In this document: positions 26,401 to 35,575 of the stretch, piece after piece
How the letters are laid out: each line of letters opens with the position of its first letter
Position numbering within the stretch: position 1 is the stretch's first letter
Assembly: GCF_003605405.2 (NCBI RefSeq)
Contig: NZ_QYTW02000001.1
Coordinates: 318,367-382,366, forward strand
DNA from: Siminovitchia terrae
Lineage (GTDB): Bacteria > Bacillota > Bacilli > Bacillales > Bacillaceae_C
Reading direction: 5' to 3'
Length of the DNA: 64,000 nucleotides
The notes under the pieces: model-generated
The model's input: the letters and a program-made list of their open reading frames with translations, nothing else
Told to the model about the DNA's origin: nothing
The model's database searches: none
Position numbers and translations under genes: made by a program

Positions 26401-27295
26401 GTCCCCATGCTTTTGAGGTAAGCACTATTGCCGAGTTCACAACACTTCCAATCGTAACTTGGGCTTTCCGTCTATAACCGTTTGTTTTTTCAGGGAGAGC
26501 CACAATTTCAGCCAACTCAGGGAAATCCTTGGCAAGCTGTTCAATCCTTTCCGTCACTTCGGTCGGTGTCATATATTTGTCAACAAAGTCACTAAAATAA
26601 TCATCATCTCCAGGGGTTCCGTCGCCGATCCATTCTTTCAACCCCGTCTCGACCTTCCCGCCCTGGTTAGTAGTAATAACGACATTTTCCGGAACAGAAT
26701 CGATATCCATTAGTACATAGTGATATAAATATTCTCCCGCATCAATCTTCCGGGTCATGGCAGCGGTCTGTTTATTTCCCTTGCCATCTATCCATTCTGC
26801 TGTCATTACGGTATTGGGACCAGCACTTGACTTCACTTCAAGATACAAAAACAATCCTGAATGATTTTTGAAATAATCCGCTCGAAATACCTTTACATTG
26901 TCGGCCTGCTGTACAAGTTGCCGTTTCTTCTTTTCTGTCTGCTCCTGCTGCCGCAACAGCTTTTTGCCTTCTTCAGCAGTTTGGATAACTGTCACTTTGT
27001 ATCCTTTCAGCTTTAACATCTCAATGTCAGCCTCTGTCACTACCGCCTGCACCTCGAGCTGCCCGTTTCGATCACTGACATATCCTGTCAGGTCAAAACC
27101 TTTTATTACCAAGTCCTCCACTGCCTTCCGATCTGGTACAACAATTTCCACAAGCGCCGTTTCCCGTTCAAACTCAACCTTTGTCGTTTCCTCTTTAGGG
27201 GCCGCTGCAGTGGGATTTACAAAAAAAGAGGAAAGCGTTAAAGCAACGATGCTTGTCCCTGCTATGAAATGTGACACAAATCGTCTGTAAAGCAC
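23423..27295 (-). CDS. M14-FIMAH-M28 fusion metallopeptidase, copy 1
   Basis: The 1290-residue secreted protein has a signal peptide (1-32) and an N-terminal pro-like region to about 230. An M14 carboxypeptidase domain carries HAREW (His415, Glu418), NIHAYGG (His553) and NFEVGA (Glu638). A chitobiase-C-like beta module follows (about 700-770, YYTLDGSRPTFKSK), then a FIMAH module (about 797-880) and a PA plus M28 aminopeptidase domain (about 880-1280; HYDSVPGSPGANDNG, GAEEIGLVGS, NFNLDMVG, GSDHIPF). An extra module of about 110 residues interrupts the M14 domain before the HxxE motif. It can act from both peptide ends. GTG start with GGGGGGA upstream. It heads the tapA-sipW-tasA row. Confidence 0.92.
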   Translation of the reverse strand: MLYRRFVSHFIAGTSIVALTLSSFFVNPTAAAPKEETTKVEFERETALVEIVVPDRKAVEDLVIKGFDLTGYVSDRNGQLEVQAVVTEADIEMLKLKGYKVTVIQTAEEGKKLLRQQEQTEKKKRQLVQQADNVKVFRADYFKNHSGLFLYLEVKSSAGPNTVMTAEWIDGKGNKQTAAMTRKIDAGEYLYHYVLMDIDSVPENVVITTNQGGKVETGLKEWIGDGTPGDDDYFSDFVDKYMTPTEVTERIEQLAKDFPELAEIVALPEKTNGYRRKAQVTIGSVVNSAIVLTSKAWGHEGGNDITVDIKAPKNGDSALGVELDGSHLTVNLGNNSTSDAVIKAINEKAGDLVTAARYRNSNGTGIVQPQSDIKLTDNLKAPKEVSRDPFEVKAIRIGKVRDGSKPGVLGYSQEHAREWVTPLVSVETAERLLRNYHTDKNTKKLVDNLDIFIVPSVNPDGGHYSFYDYNSQRRNLTNHCGPEASDPAYRNSWGVDLNRNYKIGTVWDGWIGGSKSCTSDTFAGPEPFSEPEAQNLNWLAEENPNIKFAMNIHAYGGYFMWSPGAYDANRVTLPRPTAGEEAYYWQASEHILKRIKEHRGTVILPSRTGPIPDVLYSAGGNSADTLWYEHGIYAWNFEVGADLWNAETKRWTAAGFQPAFSEGHAEAMEFANGLIGMFEVAYENANDDVRPESKITPGAGTYNNPVEIKFETSEPATVYYTLDGSRPTFKSKAIQVAGTREAAESLKIDETTTINWFSIDAAGNIENGYNPDGDKNDYNQAKIVIDYLAEGVSAKAMKELVERFESEDEFASSVAARALKTHLTAVEVYEQKREADKVIKHMNSFKTLLDQQVKNKLISEKAARILKGYADDLIEKWDKRFDPEKAMQHLQKLSVGIGPRVTGTDEEKQAAQYIQNEFEKLGYAVSTQEFSIRDRVSGELKIVSDNNKKLHSAVSAGSGQTDEKGITGDIFHAGLGKPENFTEEAEGKIALIERGDNSFWEKVDNATKAGATGVIIYDNTESLAPVNPSLGNNQSTIPVVGITQADGKGLLSKLSSGEVKVNLTVRTLTNQTSQNVIAVKKPKGVANPEIVYITAHYDSVPGSPGANDNGTGTSSILELARNFKDIPTNKEIRFVAFGAEEIGLVGSRYYVGQLSKEEVSRSLVNFNLDMVGTNWDKATQLSVNTGDGKSNLAWESGKAAAAKLGIDEKILHMYRSGGSDHIPFYEAGIDAALFIWEEPVVHRLEPWYHTPGDVIENVSPDRMQIIGSIIYSAVSDLIAQEQGDGKKKAS

Positions 27296-27518
27296 TTAAT
27301 TCCCCCCTACTTAAAATTTTTAGAATTCCTTCGTCGATTATATCAGTATTTTTAGAAGATTGTTATAGTTTGGAATAAAATGATTATATAGCATTATAAA
27401 GATAACATTTTTTACAACGGTGGATGGTATATTAGTAACATCGTTAAATAGGCTTATTTACCAATAAGTAGTTCTTTATTCCTGTCATTGAGTTTTTAAT
27501 ACAAAAATCGTTCAAAAG

Positions 27519-27548
27519 ACCCCTGCACTGAAGTAACAGTCCAGGGGT
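27519..27548 (-). terminator. terminator of the M14-FIMAH gene
   Basis: ACCCCTGCACTG and CAGTCCAGGGGT pair around AAGTAA with one bulge. On the minus strand CTTTTGAACGATTTTT follows. Confidence 0.75.
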
Positions 27549-27559
27549 GTTAATACTCA

Positions 27560-28993
27560 TTAGCTAGCGTTGTCACCAAGCGATTGATTTTTTTGTTTTT
27601 CCATCAGTACTTTCAAATAATCACTATTGCTTTTCAGCATTTGATGTGTGCCTTGAGTTATTAAATTATTCTTTTTCTGCTGGTCTATTAACTTATTAAA
27701 TCCGTCTAAATGTTTAATGACCTTATCATATTGTCCCGTCTCTTCATAATGCTTCAAGGCTGTTGCATGTGTCTTCAGAGTTTGGGCAGCGTCTTTGTTT
27801 GAGAACTTACCGATTTCCTCATAACGTTCAACAAGTGCTTTCATGTGATCAGCAGACACTTTCACTGGAATTTCCGGGCGTGGAGGATTGATAGGAATAA
27901 CCCCTTGATAATCAGTATTAAAGCCGCTAATAGGACGGATCGGCACTTCGTTCCAACGTTTAGGATCAGCTTTATACAGGTCTCCTGACGCAAGTCCAGA
28001 TAAAAACGCGTGAGTAGCGATTATATTCTGCTGGATCAATGGTTCCCGCTCTCCATCAAGGAATTGGCCTGATGTTTCCAGGAAAACAGCTGGGTTGCTA
28101 TGCCCCTCATTGTTAAGGCCTTCATAATTGATAGCCAGCATCATTCCAGATGAAACTCCGCCACGAATGTCAATAACATTGCTGCCAGTGATATATTGGT
28201 CGACAGTAAATTCTTTATACGGCTTTAACGCATCAAATACAGTGACCATTGCCTGACGAGTCGAATCTTCATACTCTCCGCCCTTGATATTAGGTATAGT
28301 AGGGCCACCAGGGTTTAATGAGATACCAAGCGACAGTGTCACAGGAATGTTGGTTCCATAGAAATTTTTATTGCCTTGATGATGGATATCCATCATAAAC
28401 TCAGGCTTGATCTGCGTCCAAAGCTTGTAATATCCGACTGACTCGATCGCAGCAAAGCCCCCATCAACCCAGTCCCTGTTCAAATCAACAGAGATGGTTT
28501 GTCCCCTGTCATTCAGTTTGGGTTCCCCAGTCTCATGGTCATACAAGATCGTTCCACGCTGGTCTCTATTAGCGCCATCGACATTATACATTGGAATAAA
28601 ATAGATCGTTAATTCATTTAAAATTTCTTTGTATGAAGCGTCCTTTTCGTTTATCAGGTTTTCTATCAGGCGCAGTGTGGCATTTGTACCATAAGGCTCG
28701 TTTCCATGGATGCGTCCTTGAACCCAGACGTTTCTGTCCCCATTACCTATTTTTGCAACGTAAAGATCTTTCCCGGTTTCACTTCTTCCTTCCTCGATCC
28801 CTATCTCCTTCAATGTGAATACATCCAGTTTTCCGTTACTTTGTTCTTCCAACTGTCCAAGAATATCAACCATTTCATCATAGAGAATGACATTGGAGCC
28901 GACGATGCTTTCCGACTCCGCCCCAGCCATTCCGCTGGAGGTAAAAACAAGAAATAAGGCTGCGACTACTAAAAATACACGCCTCTTCAACAT
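27560..28993 (-). CDS. secreted M14 carboxypeptidase with C-terminal FIMAH module
   Basis: The product is 477 residues from ATG 28993, which follows AAAGGAGTG; an earlier TTG would precede that site. A signal peptide (1-25) leads into an M14 domain with zinc motif GRIHGNEPYG, third ligand DIHHQGN and catalytic Glu in VFLETSGQ. The last ~85 residues form a FIMAH module (AAQTLKTHATALKHYE, KVIKHLDGF). It lies between the two 1290-residue paralogues and is followed by its own terminator. Confidence 0.9.
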   Translation of the reverse strand: MLKRRVFLVVAALFLVFTSSGMAGAESESIVGSNVILYDEMVDILGQLEEQSNGKLDVFTLKEIGIEEGRSETGKDLYVAKIGNGDRNVWVQGRIHGNEPYGTNATLRLIENLINEKDASYKEILNELTIYFIPMYNVDGANRDQRGTILYDHETGEPKLNDRGQTISVDLNRDWVDGGFAAIESVGYYKLWTQIKPEFMMDIHHQGNKNFYGTNIPVTLSLGISLNPGGPTIPNIKGGEYEDSTRQAMVTVFDALKPYKEFTVDQYITGSNVIDIRGGVSSGMMLAINYEGLNNEGHSNPAVFLETSGQFLDGEREPLIQQNIIATHAFLSGLASGDLYKADPKRWNEVPIRPISGFNTDYQGVIPINPPRPEIPVKVSADHMKALVERYEEIGKFSNKDAAQTLKTHATALKHYEETGQYDKVIKHLDGFNKLIDQQKKNNLITQGTHQMLKSNSDYLKVLMEKQKNQSLGDNAS

Positions 28994-29589
28994 TTTCCTC
29001 ACTCCTTTCAAATTTTCCCTCTTTGCCACTTGGTTGAATAGCACAGTTATGTAAGAGGTTCATATGGCCAGTGTCAGTTGCAGGAACCAATAGCTTCTTT
29101 TAATTACTACGCACATCACCCCCTTTAGCATCAAACAAGACCAATACTTACTCCTATGCCTTCTGAAAATCAATAGCAGTTAAATCATTCGTAACCAATA
29201 AAATTTAACCGTAAAATATCCGTTATGTTTGAACAGAAAAAAATCATATCCTTTCAGATTTTTTGACGAATATCTATGATATAGAATGATTGAAAACAAC
29301 CTCTTCATTCCAAATATTCGCAATTTATCATTTGCGAATGTATATGTATCATGCTTTATTCCCCCGATTTAAGGACTTTCGTGTCATTTTTGATTCAAAT
29401 TAGCTAGACTTTGTCTAACGAAATCTTATCAGATTTATCTAAATATTAGAATAAGAATTATGAAAACGGTTCCAAAGAAACGGGTATATTATTATTTTTT
29501 AGTACTAAGTTACTTTATCCAAGTCGTAATGATTAGTAGAAAAGTAGTTCCCGCCTGCCAAATACCTGTAAAATCAGTTTTTAGACATT
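28994..29589. other. AT-rich intergenic region with an inverted repeat
   Basis: The region holds no convincing gene. It must contain the promoter of the M14-FIMAH gene. Bases 29316-29339 form a perfect 8-bp inverted repeat (ATTCGCAA / TTGCGAAT, 8-base gap) that could be an operator; nothing identifies the regulator. Confidence 0.4.
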
Positions 29590-29780
29590 ATCAAATGCGC
29601 CTTGGCGTATTTGCCCCAGATTTTATCGAGCTCCGCTCGATAAATTTCCTCTGAAAATCTGTGGCATCCGCCGGAGGCTTTGACTTTATTCAGCCGGGGT
29701 TTGAACCCCACTGAATGGAATACCAATAGGCATTCATCTCACACTTACAGAAGTGGGAGATGAATGCTGAATGAAGTTAA
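29590..29780 (+). repeat. 195-bp structured repeat, copy C
   Basis: This copy has several single-base losses relative to the others (TTGCCCCAGA, AACCCCACTG, CTCACACTT), so it appears older or decaying. It keeps the ATCGAGC/GCTCGAT stem and the GAATGAAGTTAA end. Its right end touches the hairpin at 29781. Confidence 0.9.
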
Positions 29781-29817
29781 ATACAAAATCAGGGGAACAG
29801 GTCCCCTGATTTGTATT
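29781..29817 (-). terminator. strong hairpin next to repeat copy C
   Basis: ATACAAAATCAGGGGA pairs with GTCCCCTGATTTGTAT, a near-perfect 15-bp stem with a four-base loop. On the minus strand the following T-rich tail (TATTTAACTT) is supplied by the end of the repeat. It could terminate the 1290-residue copy-2 gene. Confidence 0.75.
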
Positions 29818-29827
29818 AGGTTTTGTT

Positions 29828-29943
29828 AGATTATATTTCGGCTTCTTTCTATTTGGGGGGTCTGACCCCCATCCCATTAAAGTGATAACGCATTAACGGA
29901 GTGGGGGTCAGACCCCTTCAAAGATTATATTTCGGCTTCTTTC
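29828..29943. repeat. GGGGTCTGACCCC element flanked by a 22-bp direct repeat
   Basis: Two palindromic cores, GGGGGTCTGACCCCC (from 29856) and GGGGGTCAGACCCC (from 29903), face each other around a spacer with CCATT/AACGGAG. The pair is bracketed by identical 22-bp sequences at 29828-29849 and 29922-29943, beginning AGATTATATTTCGG. The direct repeat looks like a duplication made on insertion or by slippage. A related palindrome is at 60623-60666. Confidence 0.75.
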
Positions 29944-29991
29944 CACTGTCTCAAAAGATTTTGACAATACTTCTTTGAAAATGCTGTGATC

Positions 29992-32900
29992 CTAAGATGC
30001 TTTTTTCGACTGTGTGCCCTGTTTTTGGGTAACAAGCTCTGATACAGCCGAATGGATGATGTTTCCAACCATTTGTATTCTTTCAGGGCTGACATTTTCA
30101 ATTTTATCATTCGGCGTGTGGTACCAAGGCTCCAATCCGGCTGTTCCAGGTACCATCCAAATAAATAGCGCTGCATCAATGCCGGCTTCATGGAAAGGTA
30201 CATGGTCTGACCTACTGAATTGGTACAAGTTCAGAACATTGTCATCTATGTTCAACCTTTCTGAAGCCGCTTTCACTGATTGCCATACAGTATTGGATTT
30301 CCCATCTACCGTGTTGACATACAATTGGGAAGCAGGCTCATAATTTGTTCCAACCATATCCAAGTTGAAATTAGCAATACTTCTGGAGATTTCATCTTTA
30401 GACAACTGGCTGACGTAATATCGGGATCCAACTAATCCGATCTCCTCTGCACCGAAGGTAACAAACCTGATTTCTTTATTATTTGGTATATTTTTCATTG
30501 CGTTAGCCAATTCAAGAATGGTAGTGGTTCCCGATCCATTATCGTTGGCTCCTGGCGAACCGGATACACTGTCATGATGCGAGGTAACATATACGATTTC
30601 AGGGTTTGGAATTCCCTTCGGTTTCTTTACTGCTATGACGTTTTGCGACTTTTGATTAGTAAAAGTACGCACCATTAAATTGACCTTTAACTCACCTGAG
30701 GAAGCTTTTGAAAGCAAGTCCTTTCCATCCGCTTGAGTTATACCGACTACAGGAATAGTACTCTTATTATTACCCAAGCTTGGATTAATAGGAGAGGCAC
30801 TATCCGTATTGTCATAAATGATGACACCTGCCGCTCCCGCTTTCATTGCATTTTCAACTTTCTCCCAAAAAGAGAGTTCCCCTCTTTGAACAAGCGCAAT
30901 TTTTCCTTCTACATCTGAAAGCTCTTCTGGTTTACCCAACCCAGAATCAACTACATCTCCTGTAATTCCTTTTTCATCCGTTTGGGATGATCCGGTTGAG
31001 ATTGCTATGTTCAGCTTTTTATTGTTATTGGAAATCACTTTTAATTCTCCGCCAAACCGATCAGGTATACTAAACTCCTGAGTGGAAACGTCGTATCCCA
31101 GTTTTTTAAACTCATTTTGGATATATTGGACTGCTTGTCTTTCCTCATCTGTTCCGGTGACTCTTGGTCCAATGTCCACACTCAAATGCTGAAGATGTTT
31201 CATCGCTTTTTCTGAGCTGAATTGTGCATCCCATTTCTCAATCAGTTGATTCGAATAGGATTTGAGAATGCGGACCACTTTTCCGCTGACCAGCTTGTCC
31301 TTCTCCTGCTGTTCAATCAGTAAGTTGAAGCTCTTCATATGCTTCGTTACTTTTTCTGCATCGTTTTGCTTCTCGTATAACGCAACTGCCGTCAAGTGTG
31401 TTTTCAGTGCCCTGGCAGCCACTTCACTGGCGAATTCGCCCTCTTTCTCAAAACGCTCAACGAGTGATTTCATGCCATCGGCAGTGACGCCGTCAGGCAA
31501 ATAATCAATAACAAACTTCGCTTCGTTGTAATTGTTTTCTTTCCCGTCTGGATCATAGCCGTTTTCGACATTCCCCGCTGCATCCACCGAGAACCATTTA
31601 ATTGTTGTTGTTTCATCAAGCGTTATGGTTTCGGCACCATCCCTCGTACCGGCAACTCCAATTACTTTGGATTTCAGTGTCGGTCTGGAACCATCAAGCG
31701 TGTAATAAATGGTGGCAGGCTTACTAGTCTCGAATTTGATTTCAACAGGTTCGTTGTATGTGCCTGCCTTAATATTAAGCTTTGATTCAGGGCTCACGTC
31801 GTCATTGAAATTATTAAGCGCCACTTCGAACATTCCGATTAACCCATTGGCAAATTCCATTGCTTCAGCATGCCCTTCCTCAAATTCAGGTTGGAAGCCA
31901 ACACTTACCCAGCGCTTTGTAGCGGCATCCCACAAAGGCGCCCCAACTTCAAAGTTCCAGGCGTAAATTCCATGTTCATACCAAAGCGTATCAGCGGAAT
32001 TGCCTCCTGCAGAATACAATACATCAGGAATCGGGCCTGTCCTTCCAGGCATAATGACTGTTCCGCGATGTTCTTTGATTTTCTTCAAAATATGTTCGGA
32101 TGCCTGCCAATAATAGGCTTCCTCCCCAGCAGTCGGACGTGGCAATGTCACACGATTTGCATCATAAGCTCCAGGTGACCACATGAAATAACCGCCGTTC
32201 GAATGAATATTCATCGCAAATTTAATATTCGGGTTCTCTTCAGCCAGCCAATTCAAGTTCTGTGCTTCTGGCTCTGAGAAGGGCTCTGGACCAGCGTACG
32301 TACCTGAAAGACATTCCTTTGATCCGCCTATCCAGCCATCCCACACAGTCCCGATTTTATAGTTTCGGTTCAAATCAACTCCCCACGAATTACGGTATCC
32401 GGGATCAGATGTTTCTGGTCCACAATGATTGACTAAGTTCTTCCGCTGCATATTATAATCATAGAAAGAGAAATGTCCGCCATCCGGGTTAACACTCGGC
32501 ACAATGAATATATCGAGATTATCTACAAGCTTCTTAGTATTTTCATCAGTATGATAGTTTCTTAGCAAGCGCTCGGCAGTTTCTACTGAAACAAGAGGGG
32601 TCACCCATTCGCGAGCATGCTCCTGCGAATACCCAAGTACCCCCGGTTTAGAGCCGTCACGTACTTTACCAATCCGAATCGCTTTAACTGTCCACGGATC
32701 CCTGGAAATCTCTTCAGGTGCCTTCAGATTATCGGAAAGAGAAATGCCTGATTGAGGTTCAACAATCCCTTTTCCATCCGAATTTCTATACTTTTCTGCA
32801 CTTACCAAATCACCTGCTGCCTTATTGATAGCCTCTATTATTTCGGCAGATGTACTATTTGGTTTTACCGCCCCATCCGTTCCCAGTATTACTGTGATCT

Positions 32901-33864
32901 GATCACCATCTACCTCCACCTTCAAGTCAGTATTCGCTTTATTGGCTGATTTCAACTCAACCTTTATATCATTTCCTCCCTCATGCCCCCAAGCTTTTGA
33001 GGTAAGAACGAAAGCAGCATTTGCTGCATTACCAATCGTTGCCTGTGCATGTCGGCGGTATCCATTTGTTTTATGGGGCAACGAGACAATTTCCGCCAAT
33101 TCAGGAAACTCTTCAGCCAACTGTTCAACCCGCTCCGTGACCTCCGTTGGGTTCATGTAGTGGTCAACAAAATCGCTGAAATATTCATCACCAGAAGGTG
33201 TACCATCGCCGATCCATTCAGTTAGTTTGGTTTCGATCTTTCCTCCCTCTTTTGTAGTGATCGTCACATTTTCCGGAACAGCATCAATGTCCGTTAAGAT
33301 GTAATGATAGAGGTATTCTCCAGCATCGACTTTTCTTGTCATGGAACCCGTTTCTTTTTCCCCTTTGCCATTTGTCCATTCAGCTGTCATCGTGGCGTCT
33401 GGGCCGACACTTGATTTTACCTCTAGGTATAAAAATGTCCCTGACTGATTTTTAAAATAATCCGCCCGAAAAACTTTCAGCTTGTCTTCCTGCTGAATCC
33501 TCTGCATCTTCCTTTCTTGTTTTCTTAATTTCTCGTTTGCCTCCTGTGCAGTCTGGATCGTTTTCACTTTCAACCCTTGCAGTGTTAACATTTTAATGTC
33601 AGCTTCGCTTACAATTAACTGCACTTCGATGTCCCCGTTCCGGTCATTTAATCCTGCAATATCAATCCCTTTCGTGACCAAATCATCCAAGACTTTCCGA
33701 TCCGGCAGAATTGTTTCGACGAGTGACATCTCTCGTTCAAACTCGACTTCCTTTTCGGGTTCCTTGGACACCGCGGAAATTGGCTGAACACCGAAAGAAA
33801 TCATCGTCAAGGCCATAACACTGGATACAGCAAGCATTCGAGACGTGAACTTTTTTATGCTCAT
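29992..33864 (-). CDS. M14-FIMAH-M28 fusion metallopeptidase, copy 2
   Basis: This is a paralogue of the protein at 23423-27295 with exactly the same length (1290 residues) and domain order: signal peptide, pro-like region, interrupted M14 domain (SKAWGHEGGND insertion edge, HAREW, NIHSNGG, NFEVGA), chitobiase-C-like module (YYTLDGSRPTLKSK), FIMAH, and PA plus M28 (HHDSVSGSPGANDNG, GAEEIGLVGS, NFNLDMVG, RSDHVPF). ATG 33864 has AGGGGAGG upstream. It is monocistronic: gaps on both sides hold terminators or repeats. The duplication suggests a need for high dosage or slightly different specificity. Confidence 0.92.
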   Translation of the reverse strand: MSIKKFTSRMLAVSSVMALTMISFGVQPISAVSKEPEKEVEFEREMSLVETILPDRKVLDDLVTKGIDIAGLNDRNGDIEVQLIVSEADIKMLTLQGLKVKTIQTAQEANEKLRKQERKMQRIQQEDKLKVFRADYFKNQSGTFLYLEVKSSVGPDATMTAEWTNGKGEKETGSMTRKVDAGEYLYHYILTDIDAVPENVTITTKEGGKIETKLTEWIGDGTPSGDEYFSDFVDHYMNPTEVTERVEQLAEEFPELAEIVSLPHKTNGYRRHAQATIGNAANAAFVLTSKAWGHEGGNDIKVELKSANKANTDLKVEVDGDQITVILGTDGAVKPNSTSAEIIEAINKAAGDLVSAEKYRNSDGKGIVEPQSGISLSDNLKAPEEISRDPWTVKAIRIGKVRDGSKPGVLGYSQEHAREWVTPLVSVETAERLLRNYHTDENTKKLVDNLDIFIVPSVNPDGGHFSFYDYNMQRKNLVNHCGPETSDPGYRNSWGVDLNRNYKIGTVWDGWIGGSKECLSGTYAGPEPFSEPEAQNLNWLAEENPNIKFAMNIHSNGGYFMWSPGAYDANRVTLPRPTAGEEAYYWQASEHILKKIKEHRGTVIMPGRTGPIPDVLYSAGGNSADTLWYEHGIYAWNFEVGAPLWDAATKRWVSVGFQPEFEEGHAEAMEFANGLIGMFEVALNNFNDDVSPESKLNIKAGTYNEPVEIKFETSKPATIYYTLDGSRPTLKSKVIGVAGTRDGAETITLDETTTIKWFSVDAAGNVENGYDPDGKENNYNEAKFVIDYLPDGVTADGMKSLVERFEKEGEFASEVAARALKTHLTAVALYEKQNDAEKVTKHMKSFNLLIEQQEKDKLVSGKVVRILKSYSNQLIEKWDAQFSSEKAMKHLQHLSVDIGPRVTGTDEERQAVQYIQNEFKKLGYDVSTQEFSIPDRFGGELKVISNNNKKLNIAISTGSSQTDEKGITGDVVDSGLGKPEELSDVEGKIALVQRGELSFWEKVENAMKAGAAGVIIYDNTDSASPINPSLGNNKSTIPVVGITQADGKDLLSKASSGELKVNLMVRTFTNQKSQNVIAVKKPKGIPNPEIVYVTSHHDSVSGSPGANDNGSGTTTILELANAMKNIPNNKEIRFVTFGAEEIGLVGSRYYVSQLSKDEISRSIANFNLDMVGTNYEPASQLYVNTVDGKSNTVWQSVKAASERLNIDDNVLNLYQFSRSDHVPFHEAGIDAALFIWMVPGTAGLEPWYHTPNDKIENVSPERIQMVGNIIHSAVSELVTQKQGTQSKKAS

Positions 33865-34108
33865 TTAAACCTCCCCTTAGAATTTGTCTAGCTAGAGAAA
33901 ATTATATCACTAAATTCAGAAAATTTTATCCATTCCGATAAAAACAGTGCCTAAGAAACACTTTTATCGAAAATTCCAACTTATTCACAAGGAAAAAAGA
34001 ATGATAATCAACTGACTGGATAGGTGAAAAAACACAAAAAAAATGGTGCCTGTAGGTAAAATGTCTAGTCTACTTCTGGAATCAGTTCCATTGAACCAAA
34101 CTTCTCAT

Positions 34109-34145
34109 AAAAAACCCCTTGCACGAAATGATGCAAGGGAAAAAC
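34109..34145 (-). terminator. terminator of the M28-FIMAH gene
   Basis: CCCTTGCA and TGCAAGGG form an 8-bp stem with an 8-base loop. On the minus strand it is followed by GTTTTTT. Confidence 0.85.
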
Positions 34146-34147
34146 AA

Positions 34148-35365
34148 TCATTTGTTCCACTTCTTCTCCAAAGCCATTGAATCCACTTTTAGAATATGGT
34201 ACGCCTTATCCGAAATCTGTCCATCGTTTTTTTGATGTTCGAGCAATTGGACAAATCCTTTCATATGCTTCGCTGCTTTATCAATTGAACCTTTATCTTC
34301 ATAATGTTTGACTGCAGTCAAATGTGTGGATAGGGCTCGAGCAGCCCCGTCATTTGTAATTCCACCTTCATCACGAGCATACTCAACGAGCCTATTAATA
34401 TGCTCTATACTTGATGGCTCTGCCGCAGCCAACTGAAGGACAAGCTTGGTTAAAATATGCGAATAAGAGTTCAGTCTTTCCATACGCTCCGGAAATTCAG
34501 AAAGGATAAATCGCATATTATCTTTGGAAGGATCGTGCCAAATCCCGCCGTGCTTTTCTGTTTGTGTATATCCATCCATGTCTCCAATTTCCCAATTGGT
34601 AGATTCAAGATACCCAAATGGAATACCTTTTTGATGGAATGGTGCATGGTCACTCCAGTCCCCAGTTGTCCCTTTGGGATAGTCTGGATTCAATCCAGGA
34701 TTTGTTTGAAGACCGATGCCAATTTCTTTACCAATATCCAAAGCCAATTCTCTTACGAAGCCTTTTTTGCCCAAGCCTCCATAAACATACATATTGTCGC
34801 CGACTATCAAGCTGTCCAGATTGATCATGGCTTTCGTATTGGCAATATCAGAGGCATTCATCTTAGCCACATATGCATTCGAACCTCTGAGTCCTGATTC
34901 CTCCGCACCAAAAGCTATAAAACGAATCGTATATGGTATTTTCAAATCCTTGATCCTTTCGGCTGTCTCCAGCATGACACCAACACCTGATCCATTATCC
35001 TCTACACCTTCCACACCACGCACCGAGTCATAGTGGGCACCAATAATAATTTCCTCTTTTAAACTGCCTCGCTTGATGGCGATGACATTGGCAGAGTCCA
35101 CAGTAGTTCCTCTGTTAGTATAGGAAAATGCTTGAATTTCGGTATCATATCCAAGGTCCTCGAAGGCTTGAAATAGATAATCCCGTGCCCGTTCCTCGCC
35201 TTTTGTCCCAGCAACCCTCTCTCCAATATTTTGTGATAAATACGATAAATGTTGAAAAGCAATGCTACCAAACTCTTTATCTATTGCCTGCGCTGAAAAA
35301 CCATTACAGATAACCCCAAAGGTCATGATGAGAACAATAATACAATATCGTTTGATTCCCTTCAT
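34148..35365 (-). CDS. secreted M28 aminopeptidase with C-terminal FIMAH module
   Basis: The 405-residue exported enzyme has a signal peptide (1-27) followed by an M28 domain without a PA insert. Metal-site motifs are AHYDSVRG, VEDNGSGVG, FGAEESGLRGS, NLDSLIVGD and WSDHAPFHQKG. The last ~85 residues are a FIMAH module (AARALSTHLTAVKHYE, AAKHMKGFVQLLEHQ). Here the order is M28 then FIMAH, the reverse of the 19949-21574 protein. It has its own terminator, so it is a single-gene unit. Confidence 0.92.
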   Translation of the reverse strand: MKGIKRYCIIVLIMTFGVICNGFSAQAIDKEFGSIAFQHLSYLSQNIGERVAGTKGEERARDYLFQAFEDLGYDTEIQAFSYTNRGTTVDSANVIAIKRGSLKEEIIIGAHYDSVRGVEGVEDNGSGVGVMLETAERIKDLKIPYTIRFIAFGAEESGLRGSNAYVAKMNASDIANTKAMINLDSLIVGDNMYVYGGLGKKGFVRELALDIGKEIGIGLQTNPGLNPDYPKGTTGDWSDHAPFHQKGIPFGYLESTNWEIGDMDGYTQTEKHGGIWHDPSKDNMRFILSEFPERMERLNSYSHILTKLVLQLAAAEPSSIEHINRLVEYARDEGGITNDGAARALSTHLTAVKHYEDKGSIDKAAKHMKGFVQLLEHQKNDGQISDKAYHILKVDSMALEKKWNK

Positions 35366-35575
35366 ACATACCCACCCCCACTTAAATTAATAAATTCATG
35401 CCACCAAACCAGTGTCTTGATTACAGCTGCCAATATGTTCGGTTTCGTGTTTTCCAAGCTGGCAATGTTATTTACCTATTCTAGTTCACCATAAGAAATA
35501 AATTTTTATCAACAATAAAGCGCCCTTTAAATCCCGTTATTACACTTTTTAGCTAATGTTAAAAGGCAATCGTAT

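Noticed and set aside
29925-30203. Minus-strand ORF overlapping the end of the copy-2 fusion peptidase
   Set aside because: It is an alternate frame of the M28 coding region plus the repeat element. No family resemblance and no ribosome site.
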